The notes beneath the pieces were generated by a model. That model was given only the letters and a program-made list of their open reading frames with translations, did no database searches and had not been told where the DNA came from. A stretch of DNA of 64,000 nt from JADKAV01 sp963733395. GTDB lineage: Bacteria > Actinomycetota > Actinomycetes > S36-B12 > UBA10799. Positions within the stretch are counted from its first letter, which is position 1. The number at the start of each line of letters is the position of its first letter. The stretch spans positions 62,001 through 126,000 of the forward strand of contig CAVTCZ010000013.1 of the NCBI GenBank assembly GCA_963733395.1, read 5' to 3'. Of this stretch, positions 43,375 to 52,065 are shown piece by piece. The position numbers and the translations under genes are program-made.

Positions 43375-43396
43375 ACTCCCCGCTCACATCCGAAGC
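43375..43396 (-). repeat. Family D motif, inverted copy
   Basis: On the minus strand this reads GCTTCGGATGTGAGCGGGGA, matching the copy at 42894-42934 in about 18 of 20 core positions. The two copies face each other across roughly 500 bp that contains the family A palindrome. Confidence 0.55.
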
Positions 43397-43423
43397 GCCG
43401 GTTGAGTGCCGGGATCCGCAGGC

Positions 43424-43492
43424 GGGAGTGAAAGTCTCATCCGGGAGTGATAATCGGCGTGACTTCGACTCCCGGGTGTGACTTTCACTCCC
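43424..43492. repeat. Family C four-unit palindrome (69 bp)
   Basis: Direct units GGGAGTGAAAGTC (43424-43436) and 43443-43455 are followed by inverted units at 43461-43473 and 43480-43492. Units are 19 bp apart on both sides and the central interval is 31 bp. This is the same direct-direct-inverted-inverted plan as families A and B at smaller scale. Only one copy was found in the window. Confidence 0.75.
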
Positions 43493-43642
43493 CGATAGCG
43501 CCTGGGGTCGACGCCGCGCCGCCCAAACCACCCCTACGTTCACATGAGCCGAGAGACGTCCAACTGGACCTCGGCACACGGCTTCCCGGGGGAGGTGCGG
43601 AGCCGCCGACCGGGGAGCCAACAGTCGCTCCGGGTGCGCTGC

Positions 43643-44275
43643 TCAGGTACTGCCGGCCGCCTGGCGGAGAACCCGGTTGAGCACATCCGGCGGCTGCGCC
43701 CCCGAGACCCCCAACGAACCGTCGATCACGAAGAACGGGACGCCGGAGATGCCGTAGGCCCGGGCCTGGGCGATGTCGGCGGCAACCGCGCCGGCGTACT
43801 GGTCGCCGTTGAGCACATCGTCGACGTCAGCCCCGGGGAGTCCCACTTCCGCGGCCAGCGCGACCAGGGACTCCGCGTCGAAGACGGAGCGGTTCTCGGT
43901 GAAGTGGGCGGAGAAGAGCCTGTCCTTGAGCTCCGGCTGCAGCCCGTGGTCAGCTGCCAGGTGGAGCACACGGTGTGCATCGTGGGTCTGCCCCGCCAGG
44001 GAATCTTCGAGGTTGCACTCCAGCCCCGCTCCGGCCGCCACCGCCTTGACCTGCCGCATCATGCCCAGCGCCTGCTCCCGCCCGCCGCCGTAGCGCTCGG
44101 CGAGATAGTCGACCGCCGGTTGTGGCTGCGCCGGGGCCTGCGGGTCAAGAACGAAGGAGCGGAAGACAACCTCAACCGGCTCGTCGAATCCCAGGGCGCG
44201 CAGAGCCAGGTCGAGATTGGTCTTGCCGATGTAGCACCAGGGGCAGACAACGTCCGACCACATCTCGACCTTCAC
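43643..44275 (-). CDS. DsbA family oxidoreductase (FrnE-like)
   Basis: The thioredoxin-fold active site CPWC lies near residue 12 (MWSDVVCPWCYIGKTNL), followed by the helical insertion (LAERYGGGREQALGMMRQV) and the cis-Pro loop GISGVPFFVIDG near residue 170. FrnE-like proteins of this length (210 residues) are cytoplasmic thiol-disulfide oxidoreductases or isomerases; no signal peptide is present. GTG 44275 is chosen as start. The frame continues far upstream, antisense to the secreted-protein gene, without family resemblance. Confidence 0.9.
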   Translation of the reverse strand: MKVEMWSDVVCPWCYIGKTNLDLALRALGFDEPVEVVFRSFVLDPQAPAQPQPAVDYLAERYGGGREQALGMMRQVKAVAAGAGLECNLEDSLAGQTHDAHRVLHLAADHGLQPELKDRLFSAHFTENRSVFDAESLVALAAEVGLPGADVDDVLNGDQYAGAVAADIAQARAYGISGVPFFVIDGSLGVSGAQPPDVLNRVLRQAAGST

Positions 44276-44544
44276 ATTCCAGATCAAACACCACTTGCGC
44301 GGCCAACAGGCAGTGGTCGCCGGAATCCGCCCGAAGAGCTCATCGACACTGTCCGGTGGTGGGCCACGCGAGGCTGTGGCGCGGGATTGGTAGCGGCGAA
44401 CGTTCGTGCGCCGGGGCACGCCCGTTGCAGGGGGTGGCGCTGTTGCGGCCCGCGACCGCTGAGCACCGCCTGGGGTGGCTGTGCCGAGACCGCCCGCAGG
44501 CGCTCGAATGGAGTGCCCCCCGCCCCGGGGGCGAGACTGTCCCC

Positions 44545-46194
44545 ATGGTCGTTCGCTGGATCTCCGCGCTGGTCGGTGCATGTGCTGTATCCCTGCTCGC
44601 ACCGACAAGTGCCTTGGCCGACATCGGCAACAACCGCCCACCCGGTGCGGACCCGACGGTCTGGGACAACTACGTCGACGGCTACCGCGAGCAGCCCGAC
44701 TGGTCGCCCACGGGGACCCTCGTGGCCGACAGCGGGTTCCGGTCGCACCCGGACGGCTTCAGCTTCTTCAACACCGGCGTCCCCGACCAGTTCAACAACG
44801 CGATGTTCGGCACATCCATGGCAGGTCCGAAGAACCTGGATGCCGGCGCCATGCGTTCGCTGATGGGCAAGCGGGTGTGTGTGGAGAAGCAGGCGACCGG
44901 AACATGCACCCTCACGCTCGCGGCCCAGCAGTGGATGGTCAGCGCCAACCAATCGATGTCCGGCGGTCATTGCTTCGGATTCGCCAGCACGGCCGCAGAG
45001 TTGTTCAACCGGATGCTCACCCCCGGGCAGTTCCAGCCCGGTGTCACCCGGACCTACGATCTGGGCCTCGAGGTTCCGATCTCGCGGAAGATCGCGCGCA
45101 ACGCGGCCTCGCAGTATGCGCTGGACATCATGGAGTACCGCACGAGTCCGCGGGAGACGGTGGAGATGCTCAGGCGCACCCTCACCCCCGGATCGATGCC
45201 CTACACGCTGTTCATCCTGTGGGGCGGCGGCGGACACGCGCTGACGCCGTACGCGCTGTTCGACAAGGGCGACGGCAAGTACGACATCGCGGTGTACGAC
45301 AACAACTACCCGGATGCCGACCGTGCGATCCGTGTCGACACCCGCAAGAACCGTTACCAGTACCTCGTGCAGACCAATCCGAACGGGGACCCGGAGATCG
45401 CCTCGGCGGTCATCGGGCTGGTCCCCACCGATGTCATCGCGAAGAAACAGGCCTGCCCGTTCTGCCCCGGGGCGAACGAGACGACCGTGCAGCTCACCCC
45501 GGTGCGCTCCCAGGTGCGGATCCCGACGAAGATCACGGACCTCGACGGCAAGAAGATCAAGGGCGTCGTGGTCAACAAGCCCACCAACCCGTGGCAGCCC
45601 GGACAGAAGTGGGAGTTCCCGACCTATACCGTGCCGAAGAAGCAGGAGTTCATCATCAGCATCGACGCCCGGCGGAGCAAGACCGCTGTGCGCACGAACG
45701 TCCTGGCCGTGACCGGACAGTTCTCCGTGGGTACCCGCGGCGCCACCATCCCCGCCCGGGGTGCGGGAGCGGTCGGATTGGTCCCGTCGAAGGGGCTGAT
45801 CGTCTACGGCACCAACAAGGCCAGCGAACTCGGAGCGTTGGCATTCGTCGACACCCGGCCGACCCTGCAGGTCGAGGTGCGCGCCAGCACCCTGTCCGGA
45901 GGTGGCCCGTTCCTGCTGGGTCAGCTCAACGAGCGGAGCAAGAAGGTGGTGCTCTTCACCCCCGACGGCCAGAAGGGGACCGCTGAGGCGGTGGCCTCGC
46001 TGGTCTTCGTGAACCGACTCGGGCTGCCCACGGCGATCCGGGCGAAGATGGCCGCGCCGTTGCCGCGCAACGGCCGCCTGGTCGTCGATTACGCCGCCTG
46101 GAGTCCGGGTAATCGCAGCGGCGTCGTCGCCTATGTGAAGGCAGGTCGGAAGCGGACGCCGGTGGACGTGAGTTTCCGGCGGGCGGTTGCCTGA
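44545..46194 (+). CDS. Secreted protein with a papain-like catalytic arrangement
   Basis: A signal peptide (WISALVGACAVSLLAPTSALA) ends near residue 25. In the mature 520 residues, SGGHCFGFAST (Cys near residue 142), GGGGHALTPYALFD (His near 231) and VYDNNYPD (Asp/Asn near 251) occur in the order and spacing of a papain-like or C39-like cysteine peptidase. This is an inference from pattern only. A CPFCPG pair lies near residue 310. The C-terminal half is beta-rich with Lys/Arg-rich strands and no anchor. GAGACT sits 6 nt before ATG 44545. It is divergent from the DsbA-like gene, whose thiol chemistry could be relevant. Confidence 0.7.
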   Translation: MVVRWISALVGACAVSLLAPTSALADIGNNRPPGADPTVWDNYVDGYREQPDWSPTGTLVADSGFRSHPDGFSFFNTGVPDQFNNAMFGTSMAGPKNLDAGAMRSLMGKRVCVEKQATGTCTLTLAAQQWMVSANQSMSGGHCFGFASTAAELFNRMLTPGQFQPGVTRTYDLGLEVPISRKIARNAASQYALDIMEYRTSPRETVEMLRRTLTPGSMPYTLFILWGGGGHALTPYALFDKGDGKYDIAVYDNNYPDADRAIRVDTRKNRYQYLVQTNPNGDPEIASAVIGLVPTDVIAKKQACPFCPGANETTVQLTPVRSQVRIPTKITDLDGKKIKGVVVNKPTNPWQPGQKWEFPTYTVPKKQEFIISIDARRSKTAVRTNVLAVTGQFSVGTRGATIPARGAGAVGLVPSKGLIVYGTNKASELGALAFVDTRPTLQVEVRASTLSGGGPFLLGQLNERSKKVVLFTPDGQKGTAEAVASLVFVNRLGLPTAIRAKMAAPLPRNGRLVVDYAAWSPGNRSGVVAYVKAGRKRTPVDVSFRRAVA

Positions 46195-46222
46195 GCCGGA
46201 CCCACATCACGGCGCTCAGCGG

Positions 46223-46228
46223 TAGCCT
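46223..46228 (+). promoter_or_regulatory. Candidate -10 box (TAGCCT), leaderless start
   Basis: TAGCCT ends 7 nt before GTG 46236, with no Shine-Dalgarno. Confidence 0.45.
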
Positions 46229-46235
46229 CGCTGGT

Positions 46236-47567
46236 GTGACCAGCGACTTCGCAACCAAGAGTTTCTGGCTCGGGGCCGATGCGTACGCGCCCGGCCCTGC
46301 ACTGCAGGAGGACCTCGACGTCGATGTGGCGATCGTCGGGGCCGGATTCACCGGACTGAGCACCGCCTACCACCTGCATCAGACGGATCCCGGCCTGCGC
46401 ATCGCGATCCTCGAATCCGAGGTGGTCGGGTACGGCGCCAGCGGCCGGAACGCGGGGTTCTCGATGACCAAGATCGGGATGATGCACTCGTTCACGGCCA
46501 CCCGATTCGGCAAGGCGAAGGCCCGGGAGGCCCATCTGTACGCCGACCGGGCGGTGACCCTGCTGAAGGATCTGGTCGCCGAACTCGATCTCGATTGCGA
46601 CTACGAGCACACCGGCTTCCTGTGGGTGGCCACCTCCGAGAAGTACTCGCAGCGGTTGCTCAAGGAGATCGCCCTGGTCCACCGCCTCGGGATCACGGGC
46701 GTGAACCTCATCGATCACGACGAACTGCTGGACCGGGTGAACAGCCCGTTGTACCGAGGGCCGGCCTGGTGGGAGCCGAACACCGGCATCCTCAACCCGG
46801 CGAAACTGTCGCGCGCGTGGCGGGGTGTCCTGGACGCCGCCGGGGTGCCGATCTACGAGAACACCCCGGTGACCTCGGTGACCCCCGGCAACGGTCGCAC
46901 CCGGGTGGCGACCCCCGGCGGAATCGTGACCGCCCGGAAGGTCGTGCTGGCCACCAATGCGTGGTCCCATCTAGTTCGCGCAGTTGGCCTCCAAGCAGGT
47001 GCCGGTATGGACCTACATCGTTCTGACCGAGCCCCTCACCGACGCGCAGCTCGATTCCATCGGGTGGCGCGGCCGCGAGGGTGTGGAGGACTTCCGGGAC
47101 CTGGTGCACTACTACCGGTTGACCGCGGACAACCGGCTGCTGATGGGCGGTCGCGACGTTCTGCTGGGTGACGGTCGGGGGATGGGTTTCGACGACAGCC
47201 CGGCGACGTGGGAGCGGCTGCGCAACGACATCCGCGCGATCTTCCCGGGGCTGCAGGACGTGGAGTTCTCGCACGCCTGGGGTGGTCCGGTGTCAGCGAC
47301 TCTCGACATGTTCCCCGCCATCGGTTTCGCGGGCAGCAAGGACATCGTCTACTCGATCGGCTGCGTGGGGCACGGCGTTTCCACCACGCATCTCAACGGC
47401 CAGACGATCCGGGACCTGGTACTCGAGCGGGACACGAACTCACCGACGTCTTCTTCGTCAACCGCAAAGTCGTCCCCTTCCCGCCAGGTGGGCTCGGGCA
47501 CAAGGTCGCCGAACGCATCGCGGGGTTCCTGCGCTGGGAGGACCGCCGACTCGATGTCCTCGGCTGA
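46236..47567 (+). CDS. FAD-dependent amine/amino-acid oxidase, DadA/PuuB-like (two apparent frameshifts)
   Basis: The FAD-binding GxGxxG motif VAIVGAGFTGLSTAYHL is followed by GYGASGRNAGFSM, which is typical of gamma-glutamylputrescine oxidase and related DAO-family enzymes. The frame breaks near 46978-46982, where a surplus G interrupts SHLVRQLASKQVPVW. It breaks again near 47434-47437, where a base is missing before LTDVFFVNRKVVPF. Corrected, it ends at 47567 with 443 residues, ordinary for the family, and the net shift is zero. The second half holds HAWGGPVSATLDMFPAIG and GCVGHGVSTTHLNG, the expected C-terminal FAD contacts. A polyamine substrate fits the nearby pot operon but is unproven. 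Confidence 0.82.
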
Positions 47568-47747
47568 GGCCGGGTCTGCCGAGGACATCGTCCTGCGCAC
47601 CGTTTGCCGACTTGGTGCCGTGACCCGGAGTCGCTGAGCCCGTCAGCCGCTCGGTTCCCGGGCCAACGCGACACCCGCATCTTGCCTGCGACCGGCTCTG
47701 GCCATCTGGCTCGCTCCCTCGCTACCCTGTGCGTCGGAGGTTCAGGT

Positions 47748-48509
47748 ATGGGGTGGCAGCGCTACGTCGCCATCGGCGACTCATTCACTGAAGGCATCGG
47801 GGACCCACGGCCCGATGGCCGCGATCGCGGCTGGGCCGACCGCGTGGCAGAGGCCCTCGGCGGGCGGGATCCCGGGTTCCAGTACGCCAATCTCGCGATC
47901 CGCGGCCGCAAACTCGTGGAGATCGTGGAGGAGCAGGTTCCGTCGGCGGTGGAACTCGGTCCGGACCTCGTCAGTCTCGCCGGCGGCGTGAACGACGCAC
48001 TGCGCAGGCACTGGGACCTGACAGCGATGACGGACGCCCTGGCTTCCGGGATCGCGACCCTCCGAGGCGCGGGTGCAGATGTGGTGATCGTGACGTACGG
48101 GCGACCGTCCAGTCGCTCCCGACTGATGGGCAGTGTCGAGGGCCGGCTCGCCGAGTACCGCGAGGTCACCTACGAGATCGCCGCCCGCCACGGATGCCGG
48201 GTGGTCGACTTCTGGGACCACCACGTGTTCGACGATCCACGGTTCTGGTCCGACGACCGACTGCACCTCAACCCCGTCGGTCACCAACGGGTGTCACTGG
48301 CAGTGCTGGAGACGCTCGGACAGCCGGTCGACGAATGGACGGCACCGCTGCCGCCGGTGCGGCCACCGTCCCCGGTGGCCCGGATCGGACGCGACGTGGC
48401 CTGGGCCGGCAAGCACCTGGCGCCGTGGCTCGGGCGACGAGTGACCGGGCGCAGTTCCGGTGACGGTGTGACCCCCAAGCGCCCGGAACTGCAGGGGCTC
48501 AGTAGTTGA
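47748..48509 (+). CDS. SGNH/GDSL hydrolase
   Basis: Blocks of the SGNH hydrolase fold are present: block I IGDSFTEG with the catalytic Ser near residue 12, block II Gly in YANLAIRGRKL, block III SLAGGVNDALR, and block V Asp/His in DDRLHLNPVGH near residue 176. These esterases act on acyl esters of lipids or sugars. There is no signal peptide, and the ~50-residue C-terminal extension is Pro/Arg rich. ATG 47748 follows CGGAGG; a TACCCT box lies further upstream. Its 3' end overlaps the convergent aquaporin gene by 11 bp. Confidence 0.9.
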   Translation: MGWQRYVAIGDSFTEGIGDPRPDGRDRGWADRVAEALGGRDPGFQYANLAIRGRKLVEIVEEQVPSAVELGPDLVSLAGGVNDALRRHWDLTAMTDALASGIATLRGAGADVVIVTYGRPSSRSRLMGSVEGRLAEYREVTYEIAARHGCRVVDFWDHHVFDDPRFWSDDRLHLNPVGHQRVSLAVLETLGQPVDEWTAPLPPVRPPSPVARIGRDVAWAGKHLAPWLGRRVTGRSSGDGVTPKRPELQGLSS

Positions 48510-49254
48510 CCACGTAGAGCAGTGCCGCTGCCACCGCCCCCGCGAGCGGCCCGACGATGGGAACCCACGCGTAGCCCCAGTCGATCTTCTCCTTGCCGTG
48601 CAGTGGCAGCAGTGCGTACGCGATGCGCGGGCCCAGATCGCGGGCCGGGTTGATCGCATAGCCCGTGGCTCCGCCGAGACCGGCACCGATGGCGATCACG
48701 GCGAAGGCCACACCCGCGTAACCGAGGCCGATGTTCCCCAGGTTGGGGGCCTGGCCCTCGACGGACGGCTGCCACGGTGCCTGCTGGATGATCCAGTAGA
48801 TCAGCACGAATGTCGCGATGGCTTCGCTGACGGCGTTCCACCCCAGCGACCGCACGCCCGGCTTGGTGTAGAAGATGCTGCCCGTGGTGTGCGGTTCGTC
48901 ATGGTCGTCGAACTGCTTCTTGTAGACCACGTAGACGAGCAGGCCCCCGACGATCGCTCCTGCGAACTCGCCCAGGAAGTAGTAGGGGACTGCCGACCAG
49001 CCGATGTTGTCGGTGATGGCAAGCGCGACGGTGACCGCGGGATTCAGGTGGGCGCCGGATTCCCAGGCCACGCTGGCCCCCACGAACACGGCCATGCCCC
49101 AGCCGAATGCGGTCAACATCCAGTTGGCGGATCCGAACCCGAGGCTCTTATGCAGCGAGCCCAGTGCGCCGATGCCGCATCCGATGAGCACCAGGATCGC
49201 CGTGCCGATGAACTCGTTGAGGGTGATGGAATGGAGCATCTCTAGCGTGGACAC
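48499..49254 (-). CDS. MIP family channel, glycerol facilitator type
   Basis: Six hydrophobic segments and both half-helix motifs are present: LNPAVTVAL at residues 70-78 and INPARDLGPR near 206. The Asp after the second NPAR is the mark of glycerol facilitators as opposed to water-only aquaporins. The insert between the halves (YKKQFDDHDEPHTTGSIF) is also typical of GlpF proteins. The product has 251 residues from GTG 49254. No glycerol kinase or GlpD gene is nearby, so the physiological solute is not certain. Confidence 0.9.
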   Translation of the reverse strand: MSTLEMLHSITLNEFIGTAILVLIGCGIGALGSLHKSLGFGSANWMLTAFGWGMAVFVGASVAWESGAHLNPAVTVALAITDNIGWSAVPYYFLGEFAGAIVGGLLVYVVYKKQFDDHDEPHTTGSIFYTKPGVRSLGWNAVSEAIATFVLIYWIIQQAPWQPSVEGQAPNLGNIGLGYAGVAFAVIAIGAGLGGATGYAINPARDLGPRIAYALLPLHGKEKIDWGYAWVPIVGPLAGAVAAALLYVVNY

Positions 49255-49292
49255 GCACGATGTTTATCAGGAAACGCGCAGTGGTAGCACGG

Positions 49293-49982
49293 TCAGTTGA
49301 TCAGATTGATCGCCCGGCTGACGGTCACCAGGATGGTGAGCAGCGACACCGATGACTGGATCGTGAACAGGAACTTGGCGCGGTGGCTCAGCGGCATGGT
49401 GTCGGTGGGGGAGAACGCGATGATGTTCGTGTAGGCCGTGAACAGGTAGTCGGGCAGCGTCGGGGACCACTTCATCCCCGCGGCCTGTTGCGGGAACTGG
49501 AAGTCCCATTGGCTGACGGTTGCGTGCATCCGCGCCTCGGGACCGCCCCCGTCGACCCACCAGTAGACCAGGCCGAAACTGAGCACGTTGATGATGAGCA
49601 CCCCGAAGCCGGCGAAGAGCAGCACCGCCCCGTTGTTCTCGTCGCCACGCAGCATGGACACCAGTAGCAGGGCTGCGTTGAGCACGCTGGCCAGCACCAG
49701 GAAGCACAAGTAGAGGGTGGTCCCCCGACGCATCCGCTGGTAGGTGAGCCCGGAGGCCCGCAGGATGATCAGGGCCGCCGGGACGCCGATGACCTCGATC
49801 GCGGGTATCACCCAGCGGGCACCGAGCGTGACTTCGTCGGGCAGCAGCATCTGGATGGTGGCGATGGCCAGCACGACCAGCGCGACCTGGTAGGTCGTGC
49901 TGCGCTCGATGCGATCCTCGGACTCGGGCGGGAATCCACTGGTCGGCGACTGTTCGTCACTCGCGCTGGGCACCGTGCTCAT
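49293..49982 (-). CDS. Integral membrane protein with a pore-loop-like segment
   Basis: An acidic N-terminal tail leads to about five membrane helices (QVALVVLAIATIQMLL, WVIPAIEVIGVPAALIIL, LYLCFLVLASVLNAALLLV, VLLFAGFGVLIINVLSFGL). The C-terminal DYLFTAYTNIIAFSPTDTMP followed by a final helix resembles the pore region of DUF1345/ion-channel-2-type proteins. No selectivity filter TVGYG is present, so I do not call it a potassium channel. The 229-residue product starts at ATG 49982 after GAAGGGA. It is probably co-transcribed with the downstream glycerol facilitator (38-bp gap). Confidence 0.7.
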   Translation of the reverse strand: MSTVPSASDEQSPTSGFPPESEDRIERSTTYQVALVVLAIATIQMLLPDEVTLGARWVIPAIEVIGVPAALIILRASGLTYQRMRRGTTLYLCFLVLASVLNAALLLVSMLRGDENNGAVLLFAGFGVLIINVLSFGLVYWWVDGGGPEARMHATVSQWDFQFPQQAAGMKWSPTLPDYLFTAYTNIIAFSPTDTMPLSHRAKFLFTIQSSVSLLTILVTVSRAINLIN

Positions 49983-50079
49983 GGATTCCCTTCGTCAGGA
50001 CCGGGCGATGGCTTGAGGCGGGCACCGGTCGTGCCGGCTGGCGGGACGTCGGTGGACCTGAGTCTCGCGCTCGCGGCGG

Positions 50080-50085
50080 TAGACT
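50080..50085 (+). promoter_or_regulatory. Candidate -10 box (TAGACT), leaderless start
   Basis: TAGACT ends 6 nt before ATG 50092 and no ribosome binding site is present. Confidence 0.45.
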
Positions 50086-50091
50086 TGCCAC

Positions 50092-50688
50092 ATGCTGGCC
50101 ACGTTGCCACCCGCGCCCCCCTGTGAGCTCCCGTTGGGGGCGGTGCACCGGGTGGACCCCACCCGGCACCAGCAGGTCCTCATCGCGCGCGGCCAAGCGA
50201 AGCGGTCGAGTTACGCGCATGTGTCGCGGTGGGAGTACCGGGATGGTTGCTGGCGCAGTCTCGGGACCGTTCCGGCGCGCAACGGCGCCCGCGGCTGGCA
50301 CCCCCGCCCGTGGGACTACAGCTACTTCTCACCCATCGGGACCTTCGGCCTCACCGACGCCGGCGGGCGCCTGCCGAAACCCCGGGGGACCAGCCTGCCG
50401 TACCACCATTCCCGGTCGGGGTTTCAGGGACCGCCCGGCGGGGAATGGGTGTTCGACTACGTGGTCGCCATCAACTTCAATCGCGTGCCCGGCCGCTCAC
50501 CGCTGGACCTGGAACGACCCAACCCGAAGATCAAGGATGGCGGGATCTGGCTGCATGTCGCGGGCAGGTCGGCCACCCGGGGCTGCATCTCGGTGAGCCG
50601 TCCCCACATGCGCACGATCCTGCGGTGGCTCGATCCGGATCGGCGGCCGGTCATCGTCATGGGCCCGCGTGGGGTGCTGCGCCGCTGA
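50092..50688 (+). CDS. L,D-transpeptidase-like (YkuD fold) protein without signal peptide
   Basis: The C-terminal part carries the L,D-transpeptidase signature in variant form: GGIWLHVAGRSATRGCISVS, with His near residue 153, Cys near 164 and the SRPHMRTILRWLDP helix after it. The upstream DYSYFSPIGTFGLTDAGGR and LPYHHSRSGFQGP stretches also match the fold. Family members cross-link peptidoglycan outside the cell, yet no signal peptide or anchor precedes this domain; the N-terminus is short and starts directly. Either export is non-standard or the substrate is different. Length is 198 residues. Confidence 0.78.
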   Translation: MLATLPPAPPCELPLGAVHRVDPTRHQQVLIARGQAKRSSYAHVSRWEYRDGCWRSLGTVPARNGARGWHPRPWDYSYFSPIGTFGLTDAGGRLPKPRGTSLPYHHSRSGFQGPPGGEWVFDYVVAINFNRVPGRSPLDLERPNPKIKDGGIWLHVAGRSATRGCISVSRPHMRTILRWLDPDRRPVIVMGPRGVLRR

Positions 50689-50737
50689 CGAGGGTCAGTG
50701 GGGACGCCGTGGCTGGTTTCGGGGCGGTGACACCGGA

Positions 50738-50769
50738 CCTTCGGATGTCACGGGGGAGTCAGGTTGGCG
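50738..50769 (+). repeat. Family D motif, direct copy
   Basis: CCTTCGGATGTCACGGGGGA and the following GTCAGGTTGGCG match the copy at 42894-42934. Like that copy, it precedes a family A palindrome in the same orientation. Confidence 0.55.
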
Positions 50770-50832
50770 GGTGGCCCGGGGGAATCAGCCGCCGCGCGTT
50801 TGCCGCCCGGCGCGAGACCCCCGGGCGGCTCG

Positions 50833-50952
50833 CGACTGTTACATGGTTGCTGGTCCCGGCTCGCGACTGTTGCACGGTTGCTGGTTCTGGGGCCCGTGAA
50901 CCAGCAACGGCGCAACACTCGGCGCCGGGCGATGGCAACGGCGCAACACTCG
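50833..50952. repeat. Family A four-unit palindrome (120 bp)
   Basis: Direct units start at 50833 and 50864, inverted units end at 50921 and 50952, giving 31/58/31 spacing and a 120-bp total, identical in geometry to the copies at 29913 and 42961. It occupies most of the 334-bp gap between the convergent L,D-transpeptidase-like and YihY genes; no ORF is supportable there. Confidence 0.85.
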
Positions 50953-51022
50953 CGCCCTCGCCGATCCCGGGACCATGGGGCTTGGGACGCCGCCTTCGCG
51001 CTGGACAGCCGTCAGCAGGCTC

Positions 51023-52001
51023 CTAGGCCGGGATCGGCGCCACCAGCGGGGCCTGCGCGTCGGGGTCCTGCGTCGCCACCGCCGCCCCCGCGGTGATGGC
51101 TGCGGACAGATACAGCACCAGGCACTCGAGGTACAGCACCAGCAGCATCGCGATCGGGGCGGCGAAGGCGCCGTACTGGGGCTTGCCGAACGACCAAGCC
51201 GATGATGAACGACAACAGGTACTTGAGGATCTCGATGCCGATCGCTGCGATCACCGTTCCGATCAACCGCGGCCGGCGGGCTGGTTTGATGCCGCCCATG
51301 TGGCCGAGGATGAGCCAGACGACGACCGCGTTGAGCAGCAACGACACGACTGCGGTCAGGACGAACAGGAGCGTGCTCCAGAAACCGCCCTCGAGGTTCA
51401 GGGCATCCATGACCGGCCCGGCGAAGTTCGAGATCAGCACCGAGGGGACGAAGGACAAACCGATCAACGGCACGAGCAGCAGCATCCACCCGAGCAGTCG
51501 GGCCCGCGCGACCACGAAGTTGCGTGGATCCTTGGGTGCGCCGTAGATCAGGTGCACGGACCTGCTCATCGCGACCATCGCGCCGCTGCCGGAGTAGAGC
51601 AGCACGATCAGGCCGACCAGGGACGTGGTCTCGCCCACCTGCTTGAGGGTTTCCGGGGACACCCCCTGGTCGCCGATCAGTCCGGGGAAGGCATTGCTCA
51701 CGCTTTGCGTCACGGTGTCGGCCAGTTGCTCCCCGCCGATGAGTGCAGTCAGCCCGAAGGCGAAGACCAGCAGGGCGAAGACGGACAGGAACACGTAGTA
51801 GGTCGTCCCGGCTGCCAGCAGCGAGGCGTTGGCATGAGTGAACCGCAGGAATGCCCGGTAGCCACCACCGGCGGTGCTGCCCTTCTGATCGACCTTGGCC
51901 AGGGTCTTGGCGATCTTCTTGGGCGGTGGGTCCATCGGCTCGCCGGGGATGGGCGGCGGGATCGCGGCGACCGTAGGTTCCTGCTCGGCGGCTTCCGGCA
52001 T
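51023..52001 (-). CDS. YihY/BrkB family membrane protein (apparent frameshift near 51190)
   Basis: ATG 52001 (MPEAAEQEPTV) follows GGGAGGAGG. The YihY/BrkB pattern is clear: AFLRFTHANASLLAAGTTYYVFLSVF, the YSGSGAMVAMSRSVHLIYG block, then several helices including VLTAVVSLLLNAVVVWLIL. Near 51188-51193 one surplus base breaks the frame. Removing it restores VFGKPQYGAFAAPIAMLLVL, a last helix (LYLECLVLYLSAAITAGAAV) and a stop at 51023. The corrected length is 325 residues. Function of the family is uncertain; it was formerly misnamed ribonuclease BN. The short acidic N-terminus is cytoplasmic. Confidence 0.85.
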
Positions 52002-52065
52002 CGGACCTCCTCCCGTCAACGTGATCAGACCGCACCCTAGCGCGGCACCCGATGATCACGCCGCG

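Noticed and set aside
42894..43396. Calling the D-bounded block an insertion sequence
   Set aside because: There is no transposase ORF, no visible target-site duplication, and the terminal motifs are not at clean ends. It is kept as a hypothesis only.
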